Of a stretch of 49,926 nt of DNA, positions 36,304 to 47,029 are shown one piece after another. A model generated the notes under the pieces. The model did no database searches, was not told where the DNA came from, and was given only the letters and a program-made list of their open reading frames with translations. The DNA comes from Acidobacteriota bacterium (GTDB lineage Bacteria; Chlamydiota; Chlamydiia; Chlamydiales; Rhabdochlamydiaceae). Position numbers and translations under genes: made by a program. The stretch covers positions 1 to 49,926 of the forward strand of contig CAJCHM010000016.1 of NCBI GenBank assembly GCA_903970255.1, in the 5' to 3' direction. Numbering within the stretch: position 1 is the first letter of the stretch; each line of letters starts with the position of its first letter.

Positions 36304-36774
36304 ATGGCTAAGAAAAAGGGAAATAAAGACATACACACTCTCGGTGATGCTCTGCGGGCACTACTTATGGGAAGAAAAGCAAGCACACAAGAAGATATTT
36401 GTGCTGCATTAGAAAAGTTAGGGTATGAGATCAATCAATCGAAGGCTTCAAGACTGCTTCGGAAGATTGGCGCGATCAAGGTGGTCAATGAAAGCGGTCA
36501 GACAGTTTACTCGCTAGCTCGAGAGCCTGCACCCCCCTCGATGAACACCTCTCTTAGAAGTTTAATTCTTGATATCGTTTCTAATGAGACTCTTGTTGTG
36601 ATTTTTACAAGTCCAGGCTCGGCGTCAATGGTAGCTCGAGTGCTCGATTACAACCAAATTACGACAGAAATTTTAGGGACCCTTGCAGGAGATGATACGA
36701 TTTTTGTCGCTCCTAAGTCGGTTAAGGACACCTTGAAATTAACTGAAGAAATTAAGGGTCTACTGCGAAATTAG
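36304..36774 (+). CDS. argR: Arginine repressor ArgR
   Basis: ArgR is a hexameric, arginine-binding transcriptional regulator. The N-terminal winged helix (about 10-75) has TQEDICAALEKLGYEINQSKASRLLRKIGAIKV, the position where family members have SQATLSRDL. The C-terminal domain contains the conserved GTLAGDDTIFVAPKS, whose Asp-Asp pair contacts arginine. Length, 156 residues, is normal. It is transcribed toward argH and overlaps its end by 15 bp. The divergent carA/argC region holds matching binding sites, so it is the likely local regulator of this locus. The start has only a weak ribosome-binding site. Confidence 0.92.
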   Translation: MAKKKGNKDIHTLGDALRALLMGRKASTQEDICAALEKLGYEINQSKASRLLRKIGAIKVVNESGQTVYSLAREPAPPSMNTSLRSLILDIVSNETLVVIFTSPGSASMVARVLDYNQITTEILGTLAGDDTIFVAPKSVKDTLKLTEEIKGLLRN

Positions 36775-38202
36775 ATTGTTTTTTGCCTCCTGCAGTAGTT
36801 TTTGTTTCTCAGAGATCCAAGTGCTTGTTTTTTCTAGGTTAACAGCAGCTATGTTGTATTGATTTTCTACTTGTGTAGAAGAAGTGCCCCCTCGACTATT
36901 TCTGGTATTAATGATCTTCTCTAAATCAAGAGCAGCAAATACATCGTTGGAAAAGAGTGGTGAAAAGCTTTTGAACTGATCTAGAGAGAGAGTTTCAAGT
37001 TTTTTGTTCCCTTCCAAGCAGTAACGTACAATTTTGCCCACAATGGCATGGGCTTCTCTAAAAGGCAATCCGGTTGAAGCGAGATAATCTGCAAGTTCGG
37101 TGGCGTTTAAGAGCCCTTCTTGGGCAGCCTGTAGCATTTTATCGGGGCGTACAGTTAATGTAGTGATCAGTCCTTGGTAGATGGAGAGTGACCCTTCCAC
37201 TGTTTTCATAGTGTCAAACACCGTTTCTTTATCTTCTTGCATGTCTTTGTTATAGGCAAGGGGCAGCCCTTTGAGCATCGTCAAGGTGGCAAGCAACGAC
37301 CCATATACACGCCCTGTTTTGCCTCTTACCAGTTCTGGAACATCGGGGTTTTTTTTCTGAGGCATAATGCTACTGCCGCTGCAGTAAGCGTCGTCAAGCT
37401 CGATAAAGGCAAATTCTTGAGAGCACCAAAGGATGATCTCCTCGCTTAAGCGAGAAAGGTGGGTCATGATTAGGGCGGCATTGGCTAAAAACTCCACACA
37501 GAAATCGCGGTCGCTTACGGCATCTATGCTATTTTCGTAAAGAGCATCAAACTTCAATAGATCAGCGACCATTTGGCGATCGATGGGAAATCCTGTACCT
37601 GCTAAAGCACATGCTCCCAAGGGGAGTTGATTAAGTCTTGGCCAGCTATCTTGCAAACGTTCGATGTCGCGTTGGAACATAGCTACATAGGCCAGTAGAT
37701 GATGCGCAAAAAGGATCGGTTGAGCACGCTGCAGATGGGTATATCCTGGCATAATGACATGACTATTTTCTTTTGCCTTTGCAAGCAATGCCTGATTTAA
37801 ATCTTTTAGCATTGTGACAAGAGTGACAATTTTGCTTCGTAAATAGAGATGAAGATCTAATGCAACCTGGTCATTACGGCTGCGCGCTGTATGTAATTTA
37901 CCGGCTAGGGGACCGATGAGGGATTTGAGCTCAGTTTCTACTTTCATATGGATATCTTCATCTGAAGCAGACATTGAGATCTTTCCTTGGAAAAACAGCT
38001 CTAAAATCTGCAAGAGGCCCTTGCGGATCTCTTGCCCCTCGGTTTTAGTCAATATGCCGACAGTGCCCAGCATCTGTACATGCGCAAGGCTACCTAGGAT
38101 ATCTTCCTCTGCTAAGGCGCAATCAAAAAAGATCGAGGCAGTAAAATCCTCAACTTCTGTTTCAGTTGCTTTAGTAAATCTTCCACTCCAGTGTTTATTC
38201 AT
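36760..38202 (-). CDS. argH: Argininosuccinate lyase
   Basis: ArgH splits argininosuccinate into arginine and fumarate, the last step of the pathway. Motifs are TARSRNDQ (105-112), catalytic-region GYTHLQ with H156, and the fumarase/lyase signature [11 protein letters not shown] (276-286), whose serine is the catalytic base. Length is 480 residues. It overlaps argG by 8 bp at its start and argR (opposite strand) by 15 bp at its end. It is the last gene of the minus-strand set carA-carB-argF-argG-argH. No damaged motif was seen, so the enzyme should be active. Confidence 0.96.
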   Translation of the reverse strand: MNKHWSGRFTKATETEVEDFTASIFFDCALAEEDILGSLAHVQMLGTVGILTKTEGQEIRKGLLQILELFFQGKISMSASDEDIHMKVETELKSLIGPLAGKLHTARSRNDQVALDLHLYLRSKIVTLVTMLKDLNQALLAKAKENSHVIMPGYTHLQRAQPILFAHHLLAYVAMFQRDIERLQDSWPRLNQLPLGACALAGTGFPIDRQMVADLLKFDALYENSIDAVSDRDFCVEFLANAALIMTHLSRLSEEIILWCSQEFAFIELDDAYCSGSSIMPQKKNPDVPELVRGKTGRVYGSLLATLTMLKGLPLAYNKDMQEDKETVFDTMKTVEGSLSIYQGLITTLTVRPDKMLQAAQEGLLNATELADYLASTGLPFREAHAIVGKIVRYCLEGNKKLETLSLDQFKSFSPLFSNDVFAALDLEKIINTRNSRGGTSSTQVENQYNIAAVNLEKTSTWISEKQKLLQEAKNNLISQ

Positions 38203-39415
38203 AAGTTTTCTCTTGTTGGACCATCAGGCGCAGCGCATTTAACTTGATAAACCCCTTTGCATCGGTCTGATCATATCCTCCGATCTCATCCATACTCACA
38301 AGTTGTGATTGATAGAGTGAATGGGGGGAGCTTCTTCCTGTGATGATGACGTTTCCTTTATAAAGAGTAAGCAATACTTTGCCAGTGACATTTTTTTGAC
38401 TCTGATTAATTGCTGCCATTAAAAAATCCATTTCGGGACTAAACCAAAAGCCGTTATAAATGATTTGGGCAATTTTTGGGGCAAGACTCTCTTTTAATAC
38501 GATCACTTCGCGATCCAATGTAATTCCCTCCAAGTCCAGATGGGCTTTGAGTAAAATCGTTCCCGCAGGTGTTTCATAAACTCCACGCGATTTCATACCG
38601 ACAAAGCGGCTCTCTACAAGATCCATTCTTCCGATTCCATGAATCCCACCGACTTTGTTAAGATACTTAAAAAGCTCTAGTGATCCGATGATTTTTTTGC
38701 CACTTTGAATCTCTTCGACGCAGATAGGATTACCCCCTTGAAACTCAATAGCTAGCTTGAGTTCTTCGTCGGGGGTGTTTTTAAGAGAAGCAGTTCTTCT
38801 GAACATTTCTTCTTGAGGTGTGTAAGCAGGATCTTCTAATTTACCTCCCTCATAGCTTGTGTGCATCAGATTTTCGTCGATGCTATAGGGTTTTTCCAAT
38901 GTGGAGGTTACAGGAATATTGTGCTTTTTTGCATAATTTAGAAGGTCGGTTCTTCCGGAGAATTGTGACAAAAATTCAGGGTCTTTCCACGGGCTGATGA
39001 TCTCTGCATGAGGGATATGTTTTAAAATTGTGAGCTCAAAACGGACCTGATCATTTCCCTTTCCTGTTGCTCCATGTGCAAAACAGGGGGTATTTTCTTT
39101 GAGGGCAGCCTCGACTAACTTAGCTGCAATGAGCGGTCTGGCAAGAGCTGTACCCAATAGATACTTACCCTCGTAAACAGCATGTGCTTTTAAAGAGGGG
39201 AAAATATAGTCTTCCACAAACTCATTTTGCAAATTTGCGATGAGCACCTTTTTAGCTCCGATGGCAAGTGCTTTTTCTTCAGCTGCTTGCAGATCCTCTT
39301 CCTGTCCAACATCAGCGATGAAGCAGATCACTTCATATCCTTTGTTGATGAGCCATTTTAAAATCACAGAGGTATCGAGCCCTCCGCTATAAGCTAACAT
39401 GATTTTTTTCTTCAT
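38195..39415 (-). CDS. argG: Argininosuccinate synthase
   Basis: ArgG joins citrulline and aspartate with ATP. The PP-loop motif AYSGGLDTS is at residues 8-16, followed by other conserved stretches: [33 protein letters not shown] and [20 protein letters not shown]. Length is 406 residues. It starts within the last codons of argF (4-bp overlap) and overlaps argH by 8 bp, so the three are translated as a unit. Activity is expected since the ATP and substrate motifs are complete. Confidence 0.96.
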   Translation of the reverse strand: MKKKIMLAYSGGLDTSVILKWLINKGYEVICFIADVGQEEDLQAAEEKALAIGAKKVLIANLQNEFVEDYIFPSLKAHAVYEGKYLLGTALARPLIAAKLVEAALKENTPCFAHGATGKGNDQVRFELTILKHIPHAEIISPWKDPEFLSQFSGRTDLLNYAKKHNIPVTSTLEKPYSIDENLMHTSYEGGKLEDPAYTPQEEMFRRTASLKNTPDEELKLAIEFQGGNPICVEEIQSGKKIIGSLELFKYLNKVGGIHGIGRMDLVESRFVGMKSRGVYETPAGTILLKAHLDLEGITLDREVIVLKESLAPKIAQIIYNGFWFSPEMDFLMAAINQSQKNVTGKVLLTLYKGNVIITGRSSPHSLYQSQLVSMDEIGGYDQTDAKGFIKLNALRLMVQQEKTYE

Positions 39416-40314
39416 TTTAGATCTCCTTTTTTCCCTATTAATGTTATTAGCAGAGCTTTTTGTATATGCAAGCGGTTCTCACTCTGTTGAAAAATCCTTG
39501 AGGCTGAGTTTTCCGGAAGGGTATGGCTTACCTCTTTGCCTCGGATCATGGGTAAACAATGCATGCATATCGCTTCAGGGAGCGCCTGTTCCATAAGCTC
39601 CTCGTTCACTTGAAACCCCTCAAATAGGCTCTCATCGCTCTTATTTTCAAAACCCATGCTAGTCCAAACATCTGTATAGATCGCATGGGCCTCTTTTACC
39701 GCTTCGATGGGTGTTGGATGAGCTGTAATGGACCCTTGCGCTCGTTTTACGATCTCTGCATTGGGCTGACACCCTTTAGGACAGCAATAATGCAAGTGCA
39801 CTCCCATAAGGGGTGCAAGCAGCAAAAGACTGTGTAAAATGTTGTTGCCATCGCCAATGTAGGCAAGTTTAATCCCTTCTAATTTCCCAAACACCTCTTG
39901 CAGAGTGAAAAGGTCTGCAAGAATTTGACAGGGATGGTAGAGGTCGGAGAGTCCATTGATGATAGGAATCTTTGCTACCTGAGCCATGCGTATTAAGTTC
40001 TCATCGTCAGAGGTACGCATCATGATCGCATGGCAGTATCCTTCAATCACTCTGGCAACATCTTCCGGTTCTTCTTTTTTACGGGTTTCTCCTATACTTT
40101 CGACAATATTTCCACCTAGCTCATGCATGGCCACACTAAAGCTAAAGCGGGTGCGCAAGGAGGGTTTCTCGAATAGAAGCGCCAAATGCCTGCCCTTCAA
40201 AATGTCTGCTCCATAGCCCTCTTTTCGTAGCTTTTTTAGCTCAGTTGCAAGTGATAGTAGTGATTTAATTTCATCAGCGGAAAATTCTTCGCCTGTTAAA
40301 AGATGCTTTAACAT
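39412..40314 (-). CDS. argF: Ornithine carbamoyltransferase
   Basis: ArgF makes citrulline from ornithine and carbamoyl phosphate. The carbamoyl-phosphate loop reads SLRTR (52-56), a permitted form of SxRTR; HPCQ is at 127-130 and the ornithine-binding HCLP at 252-255. DVWTSMG (215-221) is also diagnostic for ornithine over aspartate transcarbamylase. Length, 300 residues, is slightly short but within range. It overlaps carB by 7 bp, which makes sense because carbamoyl phosphate is unstable and both steps may be coupled. Confidence 0.95.
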   Translation of the reverse strand: MLKHLLTGEEFSADEIKSLLSLATELKKLRKEGYGADILKGRHLALLFEKPSLRTRFSFSVAMHELGGNIVESIGETRKKEEPEDVARVIEGYCHAIMMRTSDDENLIRMAQVAKIPIINGLSDLYHPCQILADLFTLQEVFGKLEGIKLAYIGDGNNILHSLLLLAPLMGVHLHYCCPKGCQPNAEIVKRAQGSITAHPTPIEAVKEAHAIYTDVWTSMGFENKSDESLFEGFQVNEELMEQALPEAICMHCLPMIRGKEVSHTLPENSASRIFQQSENRLHIQKALLITLIGKKGDLK

Positions 40315-43300
40315 AGGGCCTCCTGAGCGATGAGTTTATTTAAAGAATGCAGACTATAGTTTCCTTTAAGTTGCAAAGCTTGAAGGATGCTGCAGGCTGC
40401 GCTTGCTGTGGTGGCATGACAGATGCGATGCTTGATTGCCAGATGTCTTAAGGCATATCCTTCAGTAAAGTGGGCCTCTTCCTTCCCTAATGTAATCACG
40501 AGGCCGAGTTCTCCGTTTGCTGCTTTGATTGTCGCCTCACTTGAGTCTATGGTTTGGCAGGGGATTCCGTGATAGGTAAGGATAGCTGCTGTGGTAGGTA
40601 TTGCATGGATTTGGAGGGGAATGGCCAAAAGGTCGATGCCCAGGTTTACAATCCACTCAGGGCTTATTTGGTGCAGGCTTAAGATAACGCAGCTTCCCGG
40701 TTTTGGTAAGGGGTATCCAGAGGCGATCTGGGCTTTGGCATAGGCTTCAGCAAAGCTCTTCCCCAGTCCCATCACCTCTCCTGTCGACTTCATTTCAGGT
40801 CCAAGGAGGGAATCGACATTGTTAAATTTTGAGAAGGGAAGTACGGCTTCTTTGACTGCAAATAGGGGAAGCTCGGGTGTTTTATGGTACCCTTGACTCT
40901 TCAAAGAAAATCCCATTAGGCAATAAGTTGCGACCTTCACCAGGTCAATTCCAGTGGCTTTTGAGACAAAGGGGCATGTGCGCGAGGCTCTTGGATTGAC
41001 CTCCAAGACGTAAATCATCTTGTCTTGGATGGCAAATTGGATATTGATCAATCCCACAGCTTTCAACTCGAGAGCGATTTTTTTTGTATACAGCGCTAAT
41101 TGCTCTTGGATGTCTGCAGATAAACGGAAAGGGGGGAGTGAACAGGCTGAATCTCCTGAATGTACGCCTGCAGGTTCCACATGCTCCAGGATTGCCGGAA
41201 TAAATACATCCTCTCCATCGCAAATCGCATCGATATCCACTTCAATTGCCTCGATTAAAAAATGCTCGAGCAAAACAGGTTTATCTGAACCTACTTGAAA
41301 GGCCTCTTGTAGGCTTTTTTCTAATTCTTCTTCGTGAAAGACAATAGACATCGCTCTTCCTCCGAGCACAAAAGAGGGTCTTACGATTAAGGGATAACCA
41401 ATAGAGCTTGCAGCCGAAACCCCTTCTTTTAGAGAATGGATAGTGATGTTGTTGGGCTGTTTTAGGCTTAAGGTATTTAAAAATTGCTGAAATTGGGCGC
41501 GATCTTCTGTTTGTTCAATAAGTGTAGAGGTGATGCCAAGGATCGGAACTCCGGCTTTTGTAAGAGCAGGAGCCAAATTCAGGGGAGTTTGACCTCCGTA
41601 CTGAACGATGACCCCCATTGGTTTTTCCAGAGCAATAATTGCCAGCACCTCTTCTTTTGTTAAGGGGGCAAAATAGAGTTTGTCGGCGCAATCGTAATCG
41701 GTGGAAACAGTTTCGGGATTGCAGTTAATAATAAGAGTTTCGTAACCCATTTCTTTAAGAGCTTGAATAGCGTGTACGCAGCTATAATCAAACTCTATCC
41801 CTTGTCCAATACGGCACGGTCCGCTTCCCAAGATCAATACCTTAGGTTGATGAGAGGGGCGCGCTTCACACTCATTTTCGTAGGTCGAATAAAGGGATGC
41901 AATGGATGTAGAAAATTCCGCTCCGCAGCTATCGATGCGCTTATAGGTAGGAAAGATCTTCAGCTCTTCTCTTTTGGCAAGGATCGCTTCTTCGGTGCAC
42001 CCAATCAGAGAGCTAAGTTGAGCATCGGAAAATCCAAGTTGCTTGAAATGGTAGAGCTCATCTTTAGACAGATTATTAAAATCTTTTTTTGAAAATTCCT
42101 TTTCCTTGAGCACAAGCTCTTGAATTTGGCTTAAAAACCAAGGATCGATATGGGTCTCATTGTGGATCTCAAGCAGAGGCATCCCCAGTCGAAATGCATC
42201 AAAAATTGCCCAAAGTCCAAAGGGACCTGGTGTTTTGAGTTTTTGCTTCACAACAGATAGTTCAAGGTGTTGCGGAAATGAGGGGATTTCCATGCTGCGC
42301 ATCCCCTTAAGGAGGGCTTCTTTAAATGTTCTGCCCATAGACATCGCTTCCCCAACCGATCTCATTTGAGTACCGAGTTTGACTTCACAGCCAGAGAATT
42401 TTTCAAAATTAAAGCGGGGGATCTTGACAACGACATAATCGATTGTCGGCTCAAAAGAGGCTGGAATTTGATTGCCGGTAAGCTCACTAGACAGCTCTGG
42501 CAATGTGTAGCCTACAGCTAATTTTGCAGCGACCTTTGCGATGGGAAATCCCGTTGCTTTTGAAGCAAGAGCAGAAGATCGGGAGACGCGAGGGTTCATC
42601 TCGATCACAACCATTCTTCCACTTTTAGGGTCAATTGCAAACTGAACATTGGACCCCCCCGTTTCTACACCAATTGCTCGTAAAATAGCAAAAGAGGCAT
42701 CGCGCATTTTTTGGTATTCTTTGTCGGTAAGGGTTTGTGCCGGAGCAACCGTGATCGAATCGCCTGTGTGAATTCCTAAGGGGTCGATATTTTCAATGCA
42801 ACAGATGATGATGCAGTTGTCATTTTTATCGCGTACAACCTCCATTTCGAATTCTTTCCAACCGATTAACGCCTCATCCAGAAGGAGTTCTTGAGAGGGA
42901 GCTGCTGTAAATGCTTGCATGCATAAAGAGATGAACTCTTCTTTTGTATGCGCAATGCCGCTACCGCTTCCTCCTAAAATAAAAGAGGGGCGTACAATAA
43001 TAGGAAGTCCGATGAGGTTAAGAACCTCTAGTGCTTCATTGATATCTTTTGCTATTCCTGAATGGGGTAGATTTAAGCCAAGCTTTTGCATTGTTTGGCG
43101 AAAAAGAGTGCGATCTTCTGCAAGTTCAATTGCCTGTGATGTAGCTCCGAGTAACTCGATTCCATATCTTGCTAAAACGCCGCTTTTTTCTAATTCAAGT
43201 GCGGTATTGAGAGCTGTCTGTCCCCCCATTGTGGGTAAAATGGCATCTGGCCTTTCTTTTTCAATGATACTTGTAATAAATTCCTTTGTGATCGGCTCAA

Positions 43301-43496
43301 TGTAAGTTACGTCAGCCATCTGCAAATCGGTCATGATGGTCGCCGGATTGGAATTGACCAAAGTAACTTTGTAACCCTCCTCACGCAAAGCTTTACAAGC
43401 CTGAGTGCCTGCGTAGTCAAATTCACAAGCCTGGCCGATGACAATAGGACCCGAACCGATGAGGAGAATATTGTGAATATCAGTACGTTTTGGCAT
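40308..43496 (-). CDS. carB: Carbamoyl-phosphate synthase large chain
   Basis: CarB makes carbamoyl phosphate from ammonia (delivered by CarA), bicarbonate and two ATP. The two homologous ATP-grasp halves are clear: the first opens with [20 protein letters not shown], the second near residue 555 with [31 protein letters not shown] and [12 protein letters not shown] are the paired ATP-binding loops, and a C-terminal allosteric MGS-like domain follows (about 930-1062). Length, 1062 residues, is standard. It overlaps carA by 17 bp and argF by 7 bp. Within an arginine locus it probably serves ArgF first; whether pyrimidine synthesis also depends on it cannot be seen here. Confidence 0.97.
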   Translation of the reverse strand: MPKRTDIHNILLIGSGPIVIGQACEFDYAGTQACKALREEGYKVTLVNSNPATIMTDLQMADVTYIEPITKEFITSIIEKERPDAILPTMGGQTALNTALELEKSGVLARYGIELLGATSQAIELAEDRTLFRQTMQKLGLNLPHSGIAKDINEALEVLNLIGLPIIVRPSFILGGSGSGIAHTKEEFISLCMQAFTAAPSQELLLDEALIGWKEFEMEVVRDKNDNCIIICCIENIDPLGIHTGDSITVAPAQTLTDKEYQKMRDASFAILRAIGVETGGSNVQFAIDPKSGRMVVIEMNPRVSRSSALASKATGFPIAKVAAKLAVGYTLPELSSELTGNQIPASFEPTIDYVVVKIPRFNFEKFSGCEVKLGTQMRSVGEAMSMGRTFKEALLKGMRSMEIPSFPQHLELSVVKQKLKTPGPFGLWAIFDAFRLGMPLLEIHNETHIDPWFLSQIQELVLKEKEFSKKDFNNLSKDELYHFKQLGFSDAQLSSLIGCTEEAILAKREELKIFPTYKRIDSCGAEFSTSIASLYSTYENECEARPSHQPKVLILGSGPCRIGQGIEFDYSCVHAIQALKEMGYETLIINCNPETVSTDYDCADKLYFAPLTKEEVLAIIALEKPMGVIVQYGGQTPLNLAPALTKAGVPILGITSTLIEQTEDRAQFQQFLNTLSLKQPNNITIHSLKEGVSAASSIGYPLIVRPSFVLGGRAMSIVFHEEELEKSLQEAFQVGSDKPVLLEHFLIEAIEVDIDAICDGEDVFIPAILEHVEPAGVHSGDSACSLPPFRLSADIQEQLALYTKKIALELKAVGLINIQFAIQDKMIYVLEVNPRASRTCPFVSKATGIDLVKVATYCLMGFSLKSQGYHKTPELPLFAVKEAVLPFSKFNNVDSLLGPEMKSTGEVMGLGKSFAEAYAKAQIASGYPLPKPGSCVILSLHQISPEWIVNLGIDLLAIPLQIHAIPTTAAILTYHGIPCQTIDSSEATIKAANGELGLVITLGKEEAHFTEGYALRHLAIKHRICHATTASAACSILQALQLKGNYSLHSLNKLIAQEALC

Positions 43497-44586
43497 AGGA
43501 GTGCTCCATTAATGTCATAAATTGTTTGAATAGGATTTGAAGTTCATGAGGCCCAGGGCTAGCTTCTGGGTGTCCCTGAAAACTAAAAGCGGGTTTATCC
43601 TTTCTCATGAGCCCTGCTATTGTGCCATCAAAAAGAGAGCGATGGGTGATGTCCAAACAAGAGGGTAAATTCTTTTCGTCCACCACAAAGCCATGATTTT
43701 GACTGCTGATAAATACTCGACCGGTTGCAATCTCTTGGATGGGGTGATTGGCGCCATGGTGGCCATTTTTCATTTTGAGTGTTTTAGCGCAGCTGGCAAG
43801 CGCTAGCAGCTGATGACCTAGACATATGCCAAAAAGGGGAATCTCTGCTTCAAGTAGGAGCTGGATTGTCTCAATGGCATACCCACAGGCTGCAGGATCG
43901 CCAGGTCCGTTTGATAAAAATACTCCATGAGGTTTTAGCTTAAGGATCTCCTGGGCAGAAAATTGAGCGGGGACAATAGTTAAATGGCACCCCGAATCGA
44001 GCAGATTTTGTAGGATCGAGTTTTTAACGCCAAAATCGATGACAACGACATGAAAAGCAGAGGATGCCTTGTTTCCTTTCCAAAGGTAAGGGTTTGGACA
44101 GGAGACCTCCGCTGCTAAATCTTTATCCTTCAAGCCAGAAAAACCACGTGCTTGTGTCAAAGCAAATTCTGGATCGACGCTGCCTCCCATAATGCAGGCA
44201 TTGAGAGCCCCTTTTTCTCTTAAAATATGAGTTAACTTTCTGGTGTCGACACCAGAAATGGCAATGACACTCTGACTTTTCAGAGAGCTTTGCAAATCTG
44301 TAGTTGCCCTCCAGTTGCTAGGCGTTTTAGACAACTCCTTCATCACCACTCCTCCGGGCCATAGACGATGCGACTCCATGTCGTCGCAGTTCATGCCGAC
44401 ATTGCCTATGTGAGGATAGGTAAAGTTGATGATTTGCCCTGCATAGGAGGGGTCGCTTAAAATCTCTTGATAACCTGTCATGGAGGTATTAAAAATCACC
44501 TCTCCTACGAAAAAACCGTCCACTCCGACAGACTCACCCCAAAGAACCGTTCCATCCTCGAGCATCAATAGTCCATTTTTATGCAT
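43480..44586 (-). CDS. carA: Carbamoyl-phosphate synthase small chain
   Basis: CarA hydrolyses glutamine and passes ammonia to CarB. The N-terminal domain is typical ([21 protein letters not shown]), and the class I glutaminase domain has the catalytic cysteine in FGICLGHQ (C255) and the His/Glu pair in GHPEASPGP (H339, E341). I chose the ATG at 44586, which has a GAGGG ribosome-binding site and gives 368 residues. The frame extends to 44649 but would overrun the operator region. This gene heads the minus-strand arginine operon and diverges from argC. Confidence 0.95.
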   Translation of the reverse strand: MHKNGLLMLEDGTVLWGESVGVDGFFVGEVIFNTSMTGYQEILSDPSYAGQIINFTYPHIGNVGMNCDDMESHRLWPGGVVMKELSKTPSNWRATTDLQSSLKSQSVIAISGVDTRKLTHILREKGALNACIMGGSVDPEFALTQARGFSGLKDKDLAAEVSCPNPYLWKGNKASSAFHVVVIDFGVKNSILQNLLDSGCHLTIVPAQFSAQEILKLKPHGVFLSNGPGDPAACGYAIETIQLLLEAEIPLFGICLGHQLLALASCAKTLKMKNGHHGANHPIQEIATGRVFISSQNHGFVVDEKNLPSCLDITHRSLFDGTIAGLMRKDKPAFSFQGHPEASPGPHELQILFKQFMTLMEHSYAKTY

Positions 44587-44621
44587 ATATCCCTCGTTTT
44601 GATTACCCCATCTTAGCAAGA

Positions 44622-44660
44622 CCGGAATATTTATGCAACAAAAATGCATATTTATTCCGG
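44622..44660. promoter_or_regulatory. Paired ARG-box-like operator for ArgR
   Basis: Two 14-base cores resemble TGAAT-N4-ATTCA. GGAATATTTATGCA (44624-44637) and TGCATATTTATTCC (44645-44658) each match 8 of 10 half-site bases. They are inverted copies of each other, and equivalent positions are 21 bp apart, the spacing known for tandem E. coli ARG boxes (two 18-bp boxes with a 3-bp gap). Together they form a 16-bp dyad with two mismatches around a 7-base centre. The argR gene is about 8 kb away in the same locus. Confidence 0.6.
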
Positions 44661-44732
44661 CTTAAATATTATTTAAGTCTCTTATTATAAGGCGTTTATT
44701 ATAGAAAAAATATATTATTTACCATAAATGAA

Positions 44733-44761
44733 TTGACTAAATATGCATTTATAGCTAGAAT
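44733..44761 (+). promoter_or_regulatory. argC promoter with ARG-like half-sites in the spacer
   Basis: TTGACT (44733-44738), a 17-bp spacer and TAGAAT (44756-44761) each match five of six sigma-70 bases. The spacer contains TAAATATGCATTTA (44738-44751), which matches 8 of 10 ARG-box half-site bases and would let ArgR block RNA polymerase. GAGGAG (44777-44782) is the ribosome-binding site for the argC ATG at 44785. Confidence 0.65.
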
Positions 44762-44784
44762 AGAGAGCAACAACACGAGGAGTT

Positions 44785-45822
44785 ATGATAAAAGTCGGGA
44801 TTGCAGGGGCCACAGGTTACGTTGGCGTAGAGTTAATACACCTTCTATTGAAGCATCCAAAGGTCGAGATCAGTTATTTGGGAGGGCAGTCTCATGTCGG
44901 TGTGCCGCTCTCAAAGGTCTATCCCCATTTTCAGTCTCTAACAGACCTGGAGTGTTCGGCGGTGGATGCAGAAGAGATGGCAAAACATTGCGATCTCATT
45001 TTCACAGCTTTGCCACATGGACATGCTTTAGAGCTTGCGCAGCCTCTTCTTCATGCCGGTAGAAAGTTAATTGATCTAGGAGCTGATTTTCGCTTGAAAA
45101 ATCCTGCTTCTTATCAGAAATGGTATCATCATCCCCCTGCCTCTTTAGAATTACTGGAAAGTGCTGTTTATGGATTCCCTGAACTTGGGTCTCGAGACAA
45201 AATAAAAAATGCTCAATTGATTGCTAACCCTGGATGTTATCCCACCTGCACTGCTCTAGGAGTGATGCCTGCGCTCGCTGCCGGGATTGTCAAAACAGAT
45301 TTAATGATTATCGATGCTAAGTCAGGAACATCGGGAGCCGGAAGAGGGCTTAGCCTCGCTTCCCATTTTTGTGAAGTAGCTGAGAATTTTAAGGCTTATG
45401 CCGTTGCAGGCAGTCATCGCCATACTCCTGAAATCGAACAAGTTTTAGGAGAGATTGCCGGTCACCCTATCTTGGTTCAATTCACACCCCATCTTCTTCC
45501 TATTGTCCGGGGTCTGCTCGTGACTGCTTATTTGCCTCTTAAGAGAGAAATGAGCGGTGAAGAAATTTGGAAGATCTATGCAGATGCTTATAAGGATGAA
45601 CCCTTTGTGCGACTCTATCCGCTGGGTGAATTTCCTCAGACGGCAAATGTCAGAGGGTCTAACTACTGCGATATTGGCATTGGCCTTGATCAACGCACGG
45701 GAGTGTTGATTGCCATCAGCTGTATCGACAACCTGATCAAAGGGGCTGCTGGACAAGCTGTTCAGAACATGAACTTGATGTTTAATCTAAGAGAAACCAT
45801 GGGGTTATCAAATCATGAATAA
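44785..45822 (+). CDS. argC: N-acetyl-gamma-glutamyl-phosphate reductase
   Basis: ArgC reduces N-acetylglutamyl phosphate to the semialdehyde with NADPH. The nucleotide-binding GATGYVG is at 8-14, the catalytic cysteine C151 lies in NPGCYPTC, and the catalytic-histidine region is SHRHTPEIEQ (210-219). Length, 345 residues, is typical of the long (type 1) form. It is the first gene of the plus-strand set argC-argJ-argB-argD and overlaps argJ by 8 bp. All catalytic residues are present. Confidence 0.96.
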   Translation: MIKVGIAGATGYVGVELIHLLLKHPKVEISYLGGQSHVGVPLSKVYPHFQSLTDLECSAVDAEEMAKHCDLIFTALPHGHALELAQPLLHAGRKLIDLGADFRLKNPASYQKWYHHPPASLELLESAVYGFPELGSRDKIKNAQLIANPGCYPTCTALGVMPALAAGIVKTDLMIIDAKSGTSGAGRGLSLASHFCEVAENFKAYAVAGSHRHTPEIEQVLGEIAGHPILVQFTPHLLPIVRGLLVTAYLPLKREMSGEEIWKIYADAYKDEPFVRLYPLGEFPQTANVRGSNYCDIGIGLDQRTGVLIAISCIDNLIKGAAGQAVQNMNLMFNLRETMGLSNHE

Positions 45823-47029
45823 AAAACATATAGAAGGGGGTATTTGTGCTCCCCTGGGCTTTAAAGCATCAGGTGTGGCTGCCGATATCAATGGTAAAGG
45901 AAACAGTAAAAAGGATGTCGCTTTGATCTTTAGTGAAGTGGCAGCGATTTCTGCAGGGGTATTCACTTTAAACGCCGTCAAAGCAGCCCCCATTCTTGTG
46001 ACTACAGAAGTTCTTAAGAACAAGGTGTTACAAGCTGTTGTGATCAATAGCCGTAATGCCAATTCCTGCACGGGAGAGCAAGGGCTGAAAGATGCCAAGG
46101 AGATGTGCCGTTTAACAGCGCATTCTCTTGGAATTAAAGAGGCAATGGTTGCTGTGAGCAGTACTGGGGTGATTGGCCTTCCCCTTCCAATGGAGCGTAT
46201 CGAGAAAGGGATTTTAAGCGCCGCTACTGCACTGAAAGCAGATGGAAGTCATGACGCCGCAGCTGCCATTATGACAACCGATACCTTCCCTAAACAGGTT
46301 GCCATTCAAATGGAATTGGGCACCTCTACAATCACCATTGGGGGGATTTCGAAGGGTTCGGGGATGGTGCATCCCAATATGGCAACCATCTTAGGCTTTA
46401 TCACAACGGATGCAAAGATCTCGCCAGAGGCACTCCAAGCTGCTTTAAAAAAAGGGAATGAGAACTCCTTTAACATGATTAGCGTCGATGGAGATACATC
46501 GACAAATGACATGCTTCTCATTATGGCAAATGGGTTGAGTGGCAACGTTGAGATTCAGATCGATACGCCAGAATTTGAGGAATTTACCCTTGCTCTAGAA
46601 TACGTCCTTGTTTTCTTGGCAAAAGAGATTGCGCGTGATGGAGAGGGAGCGACCAAGCTTCTTGAAGTACAGATCATCGGTGCAGGGTCTGAGAAGGACG
46701 CTAAAATCGCTGCAAGAGCTGTCTGTAGTTCTATGCTTGTAAAGACCGCCATTTTTGGACGCGATGCTAATTGGGGGCGTATTCTTTGTGCCCTCGGTTA
46801 TTCTGGGGCTCATTTTGATCCAGCAAATGTCAATCTCTACATCGGAGATGTGCAAGTCATGGAAAAAGGAACCCCTCTTATGTTTGATGAAGAGGCTGCT
46901 TTAAAAGTCCTTTCTCAAAATGAGATTGTGATCTTAGGGGATCTTCAGTCAGGAAACGGATCTGCGATAAGCTGGGGATGTGATCTGTCTTATGAATATG
47001 TAAAAATCAATGGAGCCTACCGCACATGA
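45815..47029 (+). CDS. argJ: Glutamate N-acetyltransferase/ornithine acetyltransferase ArgJ
   Basis: ArgJ moves the acetyl group from N-acetylornithine to glutamate, which makes the pathway cyclic; many members can also use acetyl-CoA. The sequence has GGICAPLGFKASGVAADI at the start, STGVIGLPLPMERI, and the self-cleavage region KGSGMVHPNMATILGF, where T191 becomes the nucleophile of the beta chain. Length is 404 residues. No argA or argE was found in the window, so a bifunctional ArgJ would explain how the pathway starts. It overlaps argC by 8 bp and argB by 4 bp. Confidence 0.95.
   Translation: MNKKHIEGGICAPLGFKASGVAADINGKGNSKKDVALIFSEVAAISAGVFTLNAVKAAPILVTTEVLKNKVLQAVVINSRNANSCTGEQGLKDAKEMCRLTAHSLGIKEAMVAVSSTGVIGLPLPMERIEKGILSAATALKADGSHDAAAAIMTTDTFPKQVAIQMELGTSTITIGGISKGSGMVHPNMATILGFITTDAKISPEALQAALKKGNENSFNMISVDGDTSTNDMLLIMANGLSGNVEIQIDTPEFEEFTLALEYVLVFLAKEIARDGEGATKLLEVQIIGAGSEKDAKIAARAVCSSMLVKTAIFGRDANWGRILCALGYSGAHFDPANVNLYIGDVQVMEKGTPLMFDEEAALKVLSQNEIVILGDLQSGNGSAISWGCDLSYEYVKINGAYRT

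Larger units (their letters stand above)
44587..44784. promoter_or_regulatory. Divergent carA/argC control region
   Basis: This 198-bp AT-rich gap separates the two arginine operons and has no gene. It contains the paired ARG-box-like operator near carA (44622-44660) and the argC promoter (44733-44761). A weaker candidate carA promoter, on the minus strand, is TTGCAT (44633-44638), 17 bp, TAAGAT (44610-44615), which would be covered by the operator. The likely control is arginine-dependent repression of both directions by ArgR. Confidence 0.65.
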
